Source of the DNA: CAIYQJ01 sp963717255
GTDB taxonomy: Bacteria > Chloroflexota > Limnocylindria > Limnocylindrales > CSP1-4
DNA: 64,000 nt
NCBI GenBank assembly: GCA_963717255.1
Contig: CAVQVT010000002.1
Location: forward strand, 62,001 to 126,000
Direction: 5' to 3'
Shown: positions 7,556 to 16,123 of the stretch, in pieces
Layout: every line of letters begins with the position of its first letter
Numbering within the stretch: position 1 is the stretch's first letter
The notes under the pieces: model-generated
Seen by the model: only the letters and a program-made list of their open reading frames with translations
Told to the model about the DNA's origin: nothing
The model's database searches: none
Translations under genes and position numbers: made by a program

Positions 7556-9337
7556 GTGACACGTCAGGCCATCGCGGGCGGCGCGGCGATCCACGAGAGC
7601 GGTCGGGGTCGATGGATCGGCCTCGCGATGCTCAGCGTCGGCGTCTCGATGATCATCGTGGACGCGACGATCGTGAACGTCGCGGTCCCGTCGATCATCA
7701 AGGACCTCAACCTCGACCTGACGGCCGCCGAGTGGGTCAACACCTCGTACGCGCTCGTCTTCGCGGCGCTGCTCGTCACGCTCGGGCGCGTGGGCGACGT
7801 CGTCGGCCGGCGCCTCATGTACCTCGTCGGGCTGGTCGTCTTCATGGGCGCGTCGGTGCTCGCCGGCCTGGCGCAGACCGGCGAATGGCTCATCGCGGCT
7901 CGCCTCCTGCAGGGCCTCGGCGGCGCCGCGATCCTCCCCGCGACGCAATCGATCCTGAACGCGAACTTCCGCGGCAAGGACCGCGCCATCGCGTTCGGCA
8001 TCTGGGGCTCGGTCATCGGCGGGATGGCGGCCCTCGGGCCTCTCCTCGGCGGCTTCCTCACGACGTACGTGTCCTGGCGATGGGCGTTCTTCATCAACAT
8101 CCCGATCGGCCTGCTCGCGATCGTCGGGACGCTGAAGTACATCGGCGAGTCGAAGGACGAGCACGCGAAGCCGGGCTTCGACTTCCCCGGCTTCATCCTC
8201 ATCACGCTCGGACTCGGCAGCATCGTGTTCGGGCTCATCGAGGGCCAGACGTACGGCTGGGTCCAGCCGAAGCGCCCGTTCACGATCGCGGGGTGGACCT
8301 GGCCCTCCACCGAGATCTCGATCATCCCGGTCATCATCGGGATGGGCGTCGTCGCCCTCGTCCTCTTCGCGATCGTCGAGCTGCGGCGCCGCAAGGCCGG
8401 GAAGTTCTACCTCTTCGACTTCACGATGTGGCGCTACCCGGGCTTCCGCTATGGCAACCTCGCCGGCACGATCGTCAGCCTCGGGGAGTTCGGCCTCCTC
8501 TTCGTCCTCCCGCTCTTCCTCCAGGCCGTGCTGGGCCTGTCCGCGTTCGAGACCGGCGCCCTCCTCATCTCGCTCGCCATCGGCTCGTTCTTCGCCGCGC
8601 CGATCTCCGCGCAGATCGCACGACGGTACGGCCCACGGCGTGTCGTGACGATCGGGATGGCGCTCGAGGCGGTCGGGATCCTCTGGACCACCCTGCTCAT
8701 CAGCGCGGACGTCAACGTGGTCCTCTTCGTCCCGCCTCTGTTCATCTACGGCCTCGGCGTCGGGTTCGCGACCGCGCAGCTCACAAGCATCGTGCTCGGC
8801 GACGTCCCGCCGCAGGAGTCCGGGCTGGCCTCCGGCACGAATTCCACGATGCGGCAGGTCGGCTCAGCGCTCGGCATCGCGATCCTCGGCACCGTCCTGG
8901 CCGTGGGCCTGTCCTCGGGCGTCCGCGCCCAGCTGACCGCCCACGCCCCGCAGCTGCCGGAGTCGGCCCGCGAGGGCTTCGCCGTCGCGATCGAGGAATC
9001 GGCCGGCCAGGCGATCACGGCCTTCAGGGGCGATCCCGCCCAGCTCGCGGACTCGGGGCTCGTGCCGCCGGAGCTTGCCGGGTTCCTGACGAGCCCCGCC
9101 GCCAGGCCGGTCCTCGACCAGGTCGTCACGGCAGGCGAGCACGCGTTCGTCGATGCAGCCCGGGCCGCGGGATTCGTCGCGCTCGGGTTCGTCCTGCTCG
9201 GCCTCCTGTTCTCGTTCCTGCTGCCCAGGCAGAGGCCGGGCGTGATCGAACGGGTCGGGCCCGAGGAACCCGTGCCGGCCCTCGGGCGTCCTGACGAGGA
9301 CGGCGCGGCTCCGCGGGGCGTCCCCGCGGAGGCCTGA
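7556..9337 (+). CDS. DHA2 family MFS drug exporter (EmrB/QacA type)
   Basis: 593-residue proton-driven efflux permease with about 14 membrane segments. Signatures: IVDATIVNVAVPSI (motif D1), GRVGDVVGRRLMYLVG (loop 2-3), RLLQGLGGAAILPATQS (motif B) and PLLGGFLTTYVSWRWAFFINIPIG (motif C). A large external loop lies near residues 435-520 and the C-terminus is hydrophilic. The GTG start has AGGAGAAG upstream. Divergent from a MarR regulator, which probably controls it. Likely exports drugs or toxic metabolites. Confidence 0.92.
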   Translation: MTRQAIAGGAAIHESGRGRWIGLAMLSVGVSMIIVDATIVNVAVPSIIKDLNLDLTAAEWVNTSYALVFAALLVTLGRVGDVVGRRLMYLVGLVVFMGASVLAGLAQTGEWLIAARLLQGLGGAAILPATQSILNANFRGKDRAIAFGIWGSVIGGMAALGPLLGGFLTTYVSWRWAFFINIPIGLLAIVGTLKYIGESKDEHAKPGFDFPGFILITLGLGSIVFGLIEGQTYGWVQPKRPFTIAGWTWPSTEISIIPVIIGMGVVALVLFAIVELRRRKAGKFYLFDFTMWRYPGFRYGNLAGTIVSLGEFGLLFVLPLFLQAVLGLSAFETGALLISLAIGSFFAAPISAQIARRYGPRRVVTIGMALEAVGILWTTLLISADVNVVLFVPPLFIYGLGVGFATAQLTSIVLGDVPPQESGLASGTNSTMRQVGSALGIAILGTVLAVGLSSGVRAQLTAHAPQLPESAREGFAVAIEESAGQAITAFRGDPAQLADSGLVPPELAGFLTSPAARPVLDQVVTAGEHAFVDAARAAGFVALGFVLLGLLFSFLLPRQRPGVIERVGPEEPVPALGRPDEDGAAPRGVPAEA

Positions 9338-9360
9338 CGCCGCTGCCGGGAGATCGCTCC

Positions 9361-9378
9361 GGGGCCGGTTCCGGCCCC
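9361..9378 (+). terminator. Hairpin after the DHA2 gene
   Basis: GGGGCCGG / CCGGCCCC stem around TT, 23 bp past the stop and followed by TTGGG. Candidate terminator on stem strength alone. Confidence 0.45.
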
Positions 9379-9446
9379 TTGGGCTATCCTCCCCGGGATC
9401 GCACCCGCGCCGCCGCCCGGTCGGCCGCCACCTCATCAGGAGCCTC

Positions 9447-10157
9447 ATGCACCCCCACATCCGGACCGCGACCGCGGTCGCGCTCCTCGCCCTGACCGTC
9501 GCCGCGTGCGGCAGCTCGGCCACCACGGCATCCCCGTCCGCCTCCGCCGCGGCGGAGGCCTCGTCCGCGCCGTCCCTCGCGCCGTCGACGCCCGTCGTCC
9601 CGGATGCGTCGGCCGCCGCTTCTCCCCCCTCCTCTCCCGACGCATCGGCCGGCACGGCGGCCTCGGCCTCGCCCGCTGCAACCCCGACGTCGGAGCAGCA
9701 GGCCCTCATGGACCGCCTCCCGAAGCAGATCGGGACGGTCATGCTGTCGGCGCGGATGGTGGATGGCGCCGGCTTCATCGCCGCCGACCCTCAAGGCAAC
9801 AAGGGGCTCGTCGACTTCCTCACGACGATCGGGCTCACGCCCGACGACCTCATCATCGCGTTCTCCGTGCCGACGTCCAGCACCGGGATCCCGTTCTCCG
9901 TCGGCGCGTACCGATTCGTCGGGGCGGACGCGGCGAAGCTCAGGACGGAGTTCGTCAAGGCGAACCTCGACAGCCAGCCCGGCTCGACGGCCAAGGACGA
10001 GACCGTCGGCGGTCGGAAGGTGGTCGCCCTCGGTGCCCCGGCCGGCGACCAGGGGCCGCCCGTCTATCTCCTGTTCGACGGTGACACGGTCTTCGTCGTC
10101 AGCTCCACGGACGAGGGCTTCGCGGCTGAAGCGGTCAAGGCGCTCCCGGTCCAGTGA
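9447..10157 (+). CDS. Lipoprotein of unknown function, first of a tandem pair
   Basis: 236-residue secreted lipoprotein. Signal peptide with lipobox TVAAC near residue 22, then a ~65-residue Ala/Ser/Pro linker, then a globular domain from about residue 88. Within it LPKQIGTVMLSARMVDG, GLTPDDLIIAFS and KDETVGGRKVV correspond to segments of the next protein, so the two are paralogues. I know no family for the domain. The stop overlaps the next start by 4 bp (GTGA), indicating translational coupling. Confidence 0.75.
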   Translation: MHPHIRTATAVALLALTVAACGSSATTASPSASAAAEASSAPSLAPSTPVVPDASAAASPPSSPDASAGTAASASPAATPTSEQQALMDRLPKQIGTVMLSARMVDGAGFIAADPQGNKGLVDFLTTIGLTPDDLIIAFSVPTSSTGIPFSVGAYRFVGADAAKLRTEFVKANLDSQPGSTAKDETVGGRKVVALGAPAGDQGPPVYLLFDGDTVFVVSSTDEGFAAEAVKALPVQ

Positions 10158-10852
10158 CGGCACGCATGCTCCGGGCCGGCGTAGCCCCGGCCCTCCTCGC
10201 CACCGCCGCTCTCGCCCTCGTCGCGGCCTGCGGCTCGACCGCGACGTCCGCCCCCACCCAGACTCCGGCCGCGTCGGCAGGTCCGGTCACGCCGGCCCCC
10301 TCGGCGTCGGCCGCCGCCCCGGACGGCTCGCCCGCCGCATCCCCGGCAGCATCCGACGCCGCCGGCACCCCTCTCCCGTCGTTCACGCGCGTCGCGGACC
10401 TCGAGGCCATGCTCCCGAAGAAGGTCGGCGACGCCGTCCTCGCGCCGCGAAGCCTCACGGGGACCGACGTGCTCGCGACCGGCGACCCGACCTCGATCGC
10501 CGCGCTGCAGGCGATGCTCGACGCGACCGGTGCGACGGCCGCGGACTACCAGTTCGCGTACTCGCCGTTCAAGACCCCGGCGGGCACGGACGCCGCGGTC
10601 GGCGTCTTCCGCGTGAAGGGCTCTGAGCCCGAGAAGCTCCGGGACATCCTCGTCGAGCAGGGACGGACCAACAACCCGGGGATCGGCGCTCCCGAGGACG
10701 GCACCGTCGGCGGGAAGAAGGTGAAGATCCTCCGCGTGGACGACGCCTCCGGCACCACGTGGTCGTGGTACTACTGGCCGAAGGGCGACGTCCTCTTCTA
10801 CCTCCAGACGGTCGACTCCGCCGTCGCGGAGGAGGTCATCGCCGGCCTCTGA
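10154..10852 (+). CDS. Lipoprotein of unknown function, second of a tandem pair
   Basis: 232-residue lipoprotein with lipobox LVAAC, a Pro/Ala/Ser linker and a domain starting near LPKKVGDAVLAPRSLTG. The order of motifs (LPK, GDPTSIAAL, GATAADYQFAYS, GTVGGKKVK, then a C-terminal segment read-out of displayed strands) parallels the upstream gene, from which it probably arose by duplication. GTG start within the GTGA overlap. Role unknown; both would sit on the outer face of the cytoplasmic membrane. Confidence 0.75.
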   Translation: MTARMLRAGVAPALLATAALALVAACGSTATSAPTQTPAASAGPVTPAPSASAAAPDGSPAASPAASDAAGTPLPSFTRVADLEAMLPKKVGDAVLAPRSLTGTDVLATGDPTSIAALQAMLDATGATAADYQFAYSPFKTPAGTDAAVGVFRVKGSEPEKLRDILVEQGRTNNPGIGAPEDGTVGGKKVKILRVDDASGTTWSWYYWPKGDVLFYLQTVDSAVAEEVIAGL

Positions 10853-11007
10853 GCGAGACAGCGGGCGGCCGTCCCTTCGCGGCCGCCGGTCCGGATCGAC
10901 CGATCACGCCGTCCGGTCGGCCCCCGCCGGCCGGGCCGTGGGCACTTCCGATGCCCGCGCGCCGCTGATACGATCGCTCGGCCTCGCGCCGCACGATCGG
11001 AGGGCGG

Positions 11008-11970
11008 ATGCCGCCCGGGCTCCTGGAACGTCTCGCCGCCGGCCCCGTCCTCGGTGACGGGGGATACCTGCTGGAGCTGGAGCGCCGCGGATGGGTCCGC
11101 GCCGGCTCCTTCACCCCCGAGGTCTCGGTCGTCCATCCCGAGGCGCTCGTCGAGCTGCACCGCGAGTTCCTCCATGCCGGCGCCGAGGTCCTCCAGGCGC
11201 TGACCTTCTACGCGGGCGAGGACCGGCTCGCGGCCGCAGGCCTCGCCGCCGAGGTGGACGAGATCAACCGCGAAGCCGTGCGGATCGCCCGCCAGGTCGC
11301 GCGCGAGGGCGATGCGATGGTGGCGGGCACGCTGAGCCCCACCGGTGCGTTCGCGCCCGACGACCGGCGGTCCGCCGATCACGTCCGCGCCGCGTTCGAC
11401 CGCCAGCTCGACGACATGGTGGCCGTCGGCGTCGACTTCGTGATCGGCGAGACGTTCGCCTGGCTCGGCGAGGCGCGCATCTGCGCCGAGCGCGCGCACG
11501 CGACCGGGCTGCCGGTGGTCGTGACGATGGCGTTCGAGGAGGAGCCGGTCGCGCGCGAGGGCGAGGGCGCGGGGGAGTGCGCCCGGGTGCTCGTGGACCA
11601 CGGCGCCGACGTCGTCGGCGTGAACTGCCTCCGCGGGCCCGTGAAGCTCCTCCCGATCGCGGCGCAGATGCGCGAGGCGGTGCCCGTGCCCGTCGCGTGC
11701 CAGCCCGTCGCGTACCAGACGCCGCCCGGGCGGCCGGACTTCACCTCCCTCCCCGAGTTCCCGTTCTCCCTCGATCCGCTCCAGCTCCCCCGCGCTGCGA
11801 TGGCCGAGTTCGCCGTGAAGGCGCGCGAGCTGGGGATCGGCTACATCGGCTCGTGCTGCGGGTCGGTGGCGGTCCACGTGCGCGCGATGGCCCAGGCGCT
11901 CGGCAAGGCGCAGCCGGACGAGCGGGACCAGGCCCCCCGCGGGGTCCATGGGGGCGACGCCCGCCGCTGA
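11008..11970 (+). CDS. Homocysteine S-methyltransferase family protein
   Basis: 320-residue TIM-barrel enzyme that transfers a methyl group to a thiol such as homocysteine. The zinc site is complete: Cys207 in GVNC and the Cys283-Cys284 pair in GSCCG. GDGGYLLELERRG at the N-terminus and ALTFYAGEDRL match the betaine-homocysteine methyltransferase branch more than the cobalamin MetH module. The methyl donor is not predictable. About 20 C-terminal residues are polar and beyond the family core. No other methionine gene is adjacent. Confidence 0.88.
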   Translation: MPPGLLERLAAGPVLGDGGYLLELERRGWVRAGSFTPEVSVVHPEALVELHREFLHAGAEVLQALTFYAGEDRLAAAGLAAEVDEINREAVRIARQVAREGDAMVAGTLSPTGAFAPDDRRSADHVRAAFDRQLDDMVAVGVDFVIGETFAWLGEARICAERAHATGLPVVVTMAFEEEPVAREGEGAGECARVLVDHGADVVGVNCLRGPVKLLPIAAQMREAVPVPVACQPVAYQTPPGRPDFTSLPEFPFSLDPLQLPRAAMAEFAVKARELGIGYIGSCCGSVAVHVRAMAQALGKAQPDERDQAPRGVHGGDARR

Positions 11971-12171
11971 GGGTGGGACGGGCCCGCCCCGACACCGGCG
12001 CGGAAGCGATCCGGGCCCCGTCCCGGCGCCACGCCGTCGGGCCCCTGCCCCGCGACGCGCGCCACCGCCGCCCGACGCGTACACTCGGGCTGTCTCCGCG
12101 GGAGGAGCGGGGACATCGGCCTCCGTGACGAGTCGTGCGTCCAGGCGCGTCGCGGCCGGAGAGGAGCCACC

Positions 12172-14115
12172 ATGCGAACGACCGCCGGTCCCCGCCTCGC
12201 GCGTCTCGCGGCCCTCGCGCTCGCAGTGAGCGCCCTTCTGGTGGCCGGGCCGCCGACCCCCGCGCGGGCGGCCGACCCGCTCGTCCTGAAGGTCGGGACG
12301 ACGCAGGACCTCGAGGCGCTGAACCCGTTCAACGCCTACCAGTACATCGGGATCGAGATCTACTACCTCAACTACGACTTCCTCGTCGGGTTCGGCAACG
12401 ACCTCGAGCCGATCCCCGGCTTCGCCGAGTCGTGGAGCCAGTCCGCTGACGGGAAGACGTGGACGTTCAAGATCCGGCCGGGGATGAAGTGGTCCGACGG
12501 GACGCCGGCGACCGCCGAGGACGCCGCATGGACATTCCAGATGATCATCGACGCGGTGAAGGACGGGAACAGCGTCGGGTACGGCTACATCGACCCGGAC
12601 GTGAAGAACGCTGCCATGGTCTCCGCGACGGCGACGGACCCCGAGACGCTGGTCATCGAGCTCGCGCGACCGAACGACCGCGTCCTCTCCACGACCGTCC
12701 CCGTCCTCCCCAAGCACATCTGGGGGAGCAAGACTCTCGACGACATCAACAACTTCGCGAACGACCCGCCCATCGTCGGCACGGGGCCGTACCAGGTCGT
12801 GGAGTGGAAGACCGGCCAGTACGCCCGGCTCACCCGCAACCCCTACTACTGGGGCCCGCAGGGCGCCGCCGAGGAGGTCATCTTCCAGTTCTTCCCCGAC
12901 GCCGTGGACACGATGGTCCAGTCGTTCAAGGCGGGCGAGATCGACTACATCCGCAACCCCAACGCGCTGCAGTTCGGCCAGCTGGCGAGCGAGCCGAACA
13001 CGCCGACGATCAGCTCGTCCTCGAACGGATACACCGAGCTCGGCTTCAACACCTACGCGAAGGAGATCCCGGACGGCGGCGCGTCCACGAAGGCCCTGCA
13101 GGACCCGGCGTTCCGCGACGCGCTCGGGTACGCGATCGACAAGCAGGTGCTGCTCGACAAGATCGTCCAGGGCTACGGCACCGTGGGAACGACCCAGGTC
13201 CCGGCGTGGGAACGGCGGTTCCACACGGATCCCGCGAACCCGCGGACATTCGACATCGAGCTCGCGAAGCAGAAGCTCGACGCCGCCGGGTACACGCTCG
13301 ACGCGTCCGGGAACCGGCTCGACAAGGAGGGCAAGGCCCTGAACCTCCGGCTCTACTTCCCGAACTCGAGCGACGACTACCCGAAGATCGCCGCCTTCCT
13401 CACCGACTGGTTCGGCCAGCTCGGGATCAAAGTGAAGAGCCAGTCCTTCGACGCCGGCGCCCTGACGGACATCCTCCTGCCGCCCGAGGCGGGCGACAAG
13501 TACAAGGCCGACTACGACATGTTCATCTGGGGCTGGGGCGGGTACCCCGACCCCAACTACCTGCTCGAGATCTTCACGACCGGCGCGATCGGGTCGATGA
13601 GCGACAGCCAGTTCTCGAACCCCGAGTACGACGCCCTCTACACGAAGCAGCTCGAGGCGGCCACGGTCGAGGAACGGAAGACGTACATCGACCAGATGCA
13701 GCAGATCTTCTACGACCAGGCGCCGTACCACATCCTCTACTACGACAACGAGCTCCACGCGTACCACACGGACAAGTTCGCGAACTGGCAGACCCAGCCG
13801 ACAGACGGCGGGACACCCTTCTTCATCAACGGGTCACTCAACTACACCCTCCTCACCGACGCGAAGGCGACGCCGACGCCGACTCCGACGGCCACCGAGG
13901 CGCCGAGCGCCTCCGCCGGCGGCTCCGCGGCCCCCACGACCGCGCCCACGCAGGCGCCGAGCGCCAGCCCGGCACCCGGCGGCGGGGGAGCAGGCGACAG
14001 CACCGGCACGTTCCTGCTCATCGGCGGCATCGCGCTGCTCATCGTGCTCATCACCGTCGGCATCCTGGCGTGGCGGACCCGCGCGCGGCGCGGCGGTCCG
14101 GGCGAGGAGGAGTAG
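12172..14115 (+). CDS. Peptide ABC transporter substrate-binding protein with C-terminal membrane anchor
   Basis: 647-residue family 5 extracellular solute-binding protein. A Sec signal peptide ends near ARA|ADP and has no lipobox cysteine. The binding domain carries the family marks FAESWSQSADGKTWTF, GMKWSDGTPATAEDAAW and PNDRVLSTTVPVLPKHIW. A Pro/Ala/Ser-Thr linker (~residues 565-605) then leads to one membrane helix (FLLIGGIALLIVLITVGILAW) with a basic tail, so the protein is tethered by its C-terminus. First gene of a five-gene import operon; two permeases and two ATPases follow. Probable ligands are peptides. Confidence 0.93.
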   Translation: MRTTAGPRLARLAALALAVSALLVAGPPTPARAADPLVLKVGTTQDLEALNPFNAYQYIGIEIYYLNYDFLVGFGNDLEPIPGFAESWSQSADGKTWTFKIRPGMKWSDGTPATAEDAAWTFQMIIDAVKDGNSVGYGYIDPDVKNAAMVSATATDPETLVIELARPNDRVLSTTVPVLPKHIWGSKTLDDINNFANDPPIVGTGPYQVVEWKTGQYARLTRNPYYWGPQGAAEEVIFQFFPDAVDTMVQSFKAGEIDYIRNPNALQFGQLASEPNTPTISSSSNGYTELGFNTYAKEIPDGGASTKALQDPAFRDALGYAIDKQVLLDKIVQGYGTVGTTQVPAWERRFHTDPANPRTFDIELAKQKLDAAGYTLDASGNRLDKEGKALNLRLYFPNSSDDYPKIAAFLTDWFGQLGIKVKSQSFDAGALTDILLPPEAGDKYKADYDMFIWGWGGYPDPNYLLEIFTTGAIGSMSDSQFSNPEYDALYTKQLEAATVEERKTYIDQMQQIFYDQAPYHILYYDNELHAYHTDKFANWQTQPTDGGTPFFINGSLNYTLLTDAKATPTPTPTATEAPSASAGGSAAPTTAPTQAPSASPAPGGGGAGDSTGTFLLIGGIALLIVLITVGILAWRTRARRGGPGEEE

Positions 14116-14182
14116 CGGCAGAGCGCCCGGCGGGCCCACGGGGGCGATCGGCGCGGTGAACCCGGCGGCCGCGGTCCGGCGA

Positions 14183-14212
14183 CCCATCGCACGTCGCGAG
14201 GCGCGCGATGGG
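14183..14212 (+). promoter_or_regulatory. Hairpin covering the start codon of the first permease gene
   Basis: CCCATCGC (14183-14190) pairs with GCGATGGG (14205-14212), and the latter contains the ATG of the permease. The only Shine-Dalgarno-like GAGG is in the loop. The fold could limit translation of the permease relative to the highly needed binding protein. Seen in sequence; effect inferred. Confidence 0.4.
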
Positions 14213-15176
14213 TAGCCGCTACCTCGCCCGGAAGATCGTTCAGGCGATCCTGACGATCGTCTTCATCGTCCTGCTCAACTTCATCCTCTTCCGGATGATG
14301 CCGGGGTCGCCGGACCGCGTCCTCGCCCGGAACCTCCCTGACAGTGCGCGCGCCGAGCTCCGCGAGCGGTGGGGGCTCGACCAGCCGCTCATCCCGGACC
14401 AGCTCGTCGCGTACGTGGCCGCGACGGCGCGCGGTGACCTCGGCTCGTCGTTCAAGTTCAACGGCCGGAGCGTCGTGGAGGTGCTCAGCGAGCGGATCTG
14501 GCCGACTCTTATCCTCTTCGGCCTCGGCGAGCTCATCGCGATCGTGGTCGGCCTGGGGCTGGGCGCCTATTCCGGGTGGAGGAGGGGAGGGCCGGTCGAC
14601 TACGTCGGCAACGGGTTCTCGCTGATCCTCTACTCGATGCCGTACTTCGTCATCGGCATGATCCTCCTCCTGGTATTCGCGACGGGCCTGGGCTGGTTCC
14701 CGACGAGCGGGATGTTCTCCCTGGGCCACCGGTTCGACAGCTTCCCCGAGCAGGTCGCCGATTTCGCCTGGCACCTCTTCCTGCCGCTCATGACGGTCGC
14801 GATCGGGCTCATCGGGCAGTACTCGATCCTCATGCGGTCGTCGATCATCGACACCCTCACCGAGGACTACGTGACGACGGCGAAGGCGAAGGGCCTCACC
14901 GACGGCCGGGTCCTCCGCTCGCACGCTCTCCCGAACGCGCGCCTGCCCACGGTCACGCTCATCGCGATCAACCTCGGCTACGTGATCGCAGGGGCCATCA
15001 CCGTCGAGGTCGTCTTCAACTGGCCGGGGATCGGGACGTTGACGGTGATCGCCCTCAACGCGCGGGACTACCCGATGCTCCAGGGGATCTTCCTTCTCCT
15101 CTCGATCTCGGTCGTCCTCGCGAACTTCGTCGCCGACCTCGTGTACGGCTACCTCGACCCGCGGGTACGGACATGA
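14208..15176 (+). CDS. Peptide ABC transporter permease, DppB type
   Basis: 322-residue membrane subunit. It begins with the typical RYLARKIVQAILTIVFIVLLNFILFRMMPG helix, has the conserved periplasmic SFKFNGRSVVEVL and the ATPase-contacting EAA loop around YVTTAKAKGLTDGRVLRSHALPNA. Six membrane segments. It forms the heterodimeric channel with the next gene product. Its TGA overlaps the next ATG (ATGA). Confidence 0.92.
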   Translation: MGSRYLARKIVQAILTIVFIVLLNFILFRMMPGSPDRVLARNLPDSARAELRERWGLDQPLIPDQLVAYVAATARGDLGSSFKFNGRSVVEVLSERIWPTLILFGLGELIAIVVGLGLGAYSGWRRGGPVDYVGNGFSLILYSMPYFVIGMILLLVFATGLGWFPTSGMFSLGHRFDSFPEQVADFAWHLFLPLMTVAIGLIGQYSILMRSSIIDTLTEDYVTTAKAKGLTDGRVLRSHALPNARLPTVTLIAINLGYVIAGAITVEVVFNWPGIGTLTVIALNARDYPMLQGIFLLLSISVVLANFVADLVYGYLDPRVRT

Positions 15177-16123
15177 CAGCCAGGCCGCTCTCGAACCGCG
15201 AGCTCCGGGCGGAGCGCTGGCGGCTGCGCCTGCGCGGCTGGTCGGACCTCGCGGGGCGCTTCGGCAGGCGACGCGACGGGGTCATGGGGGTGGGCGTGCT
15301 CATCCTCTTCGCGTTCCTCGCCCTCTTCCCGACCGTGCTCGTCGGACCGCTCCAGACGGCGACGACGGCGCCGGGGTTGCCGCTCCAGCCGCCGAGCCTG
15401 GAGTTCCCGCTGGGGACCGACGACCTGGGCCGGAGCATGCTCAACCTGACGGTCCATGGCGCGCGGATCTCGATGGTCATCGGTCTGCTCGCCACCGTGG
15501 TGACGGTCTTCCTGGGCGCGGTCATCGGGATCGCGTCGGGCTACCTCGGCGGCCGGACGGACACCATCCTCATGCGCGTCACTGACTTCTTCCTCGTCCT
15601 TCCGACCTTCGTCCTCGCCCTCGTCCTCGCGCCGATCATCCTCGAGCTGATCGGGTCGGACGCGGAGATCCTCGGGATCCCGTCCACGCTCGTCGTGATC
15701 ATCGTGGTCATCGGCATCACGAGCTGGGCGTCCACCGCCCGGATCATCCGGTCGCAGGCGCTCTCGGTGAAGGAGCGGATGTTCGTCGCCCGGGCCCGCG
15801 TGATCGGCGGCGGTGGCGCCCACATCATGTGGCGGCACATCATGCCGAACGTTCTCAACCTCATCGTCGCGAACACGGTCCTCGTGTTCGCGGGCGCGAT
15901 CCTCACGGAGACGACCCTCTCGTTCATCGGCCTCGGCGACCCGCTCCTCCCGTCCTGGGGCGTCATCCTGAACTCGGCGCAGGCCTCGGGCGCGCCCGGC
16001 CTGGGGGCGTGGTGGTACTTCGTCCCGCCGGCGACATGCATCGTCCTCGTGGTCCTCGCCTTCACGCTCGTCGGCGGGGCGCTCGACGACGTCCTCAACC
16101 CGCGCATGCGGTCGCGCCGATGA
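15173..16123 (+). CDS. Peptide ABC transporter permease, DppC type
   Basis: 316-residue second channel subunit. The N-terminal cytosolic segment precedes the TM1 VMGVGVLILFAFLALFP; PLGTDDLGRSMLNLTVHGARIS is the hallmark of DppC/OppC proteins, and FVARARVIGGGGAHIMWRHIMPN is the EAA loop. TETTLSFIGLGDPLLPSWG near the C-terminus is also family-typical. Translationally coupled on both sides by ATGA overlaps. Confidence 0.92.
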   Translation: MTARPLSNRELRAERWRLRLRGWSDLAGRFGRRRDGVMGVGVLILFAFLALFPTVLVGPLQTATTAPGLPLQPPSLEFPLGTDDLGRSMLNLTVHGARISMVIGLLATVVTVFLGAVIGIASGYLGGRTDTILMRVTDFFLVLPTFVLALVLAPIILELIGSDAEILGIPSTLVVIIVVIGITSWASTARIIRSQALSVKERMFVARARVIGGGGAHIMWRHIMPNVLNLIVANTVLVFAGAILTETTLSFIGLGDPLLPSWGVILNSAQASGAPGLGAWWYFVPPATCIVLVVLAFTLVGGALDDVLNPRMRSRR

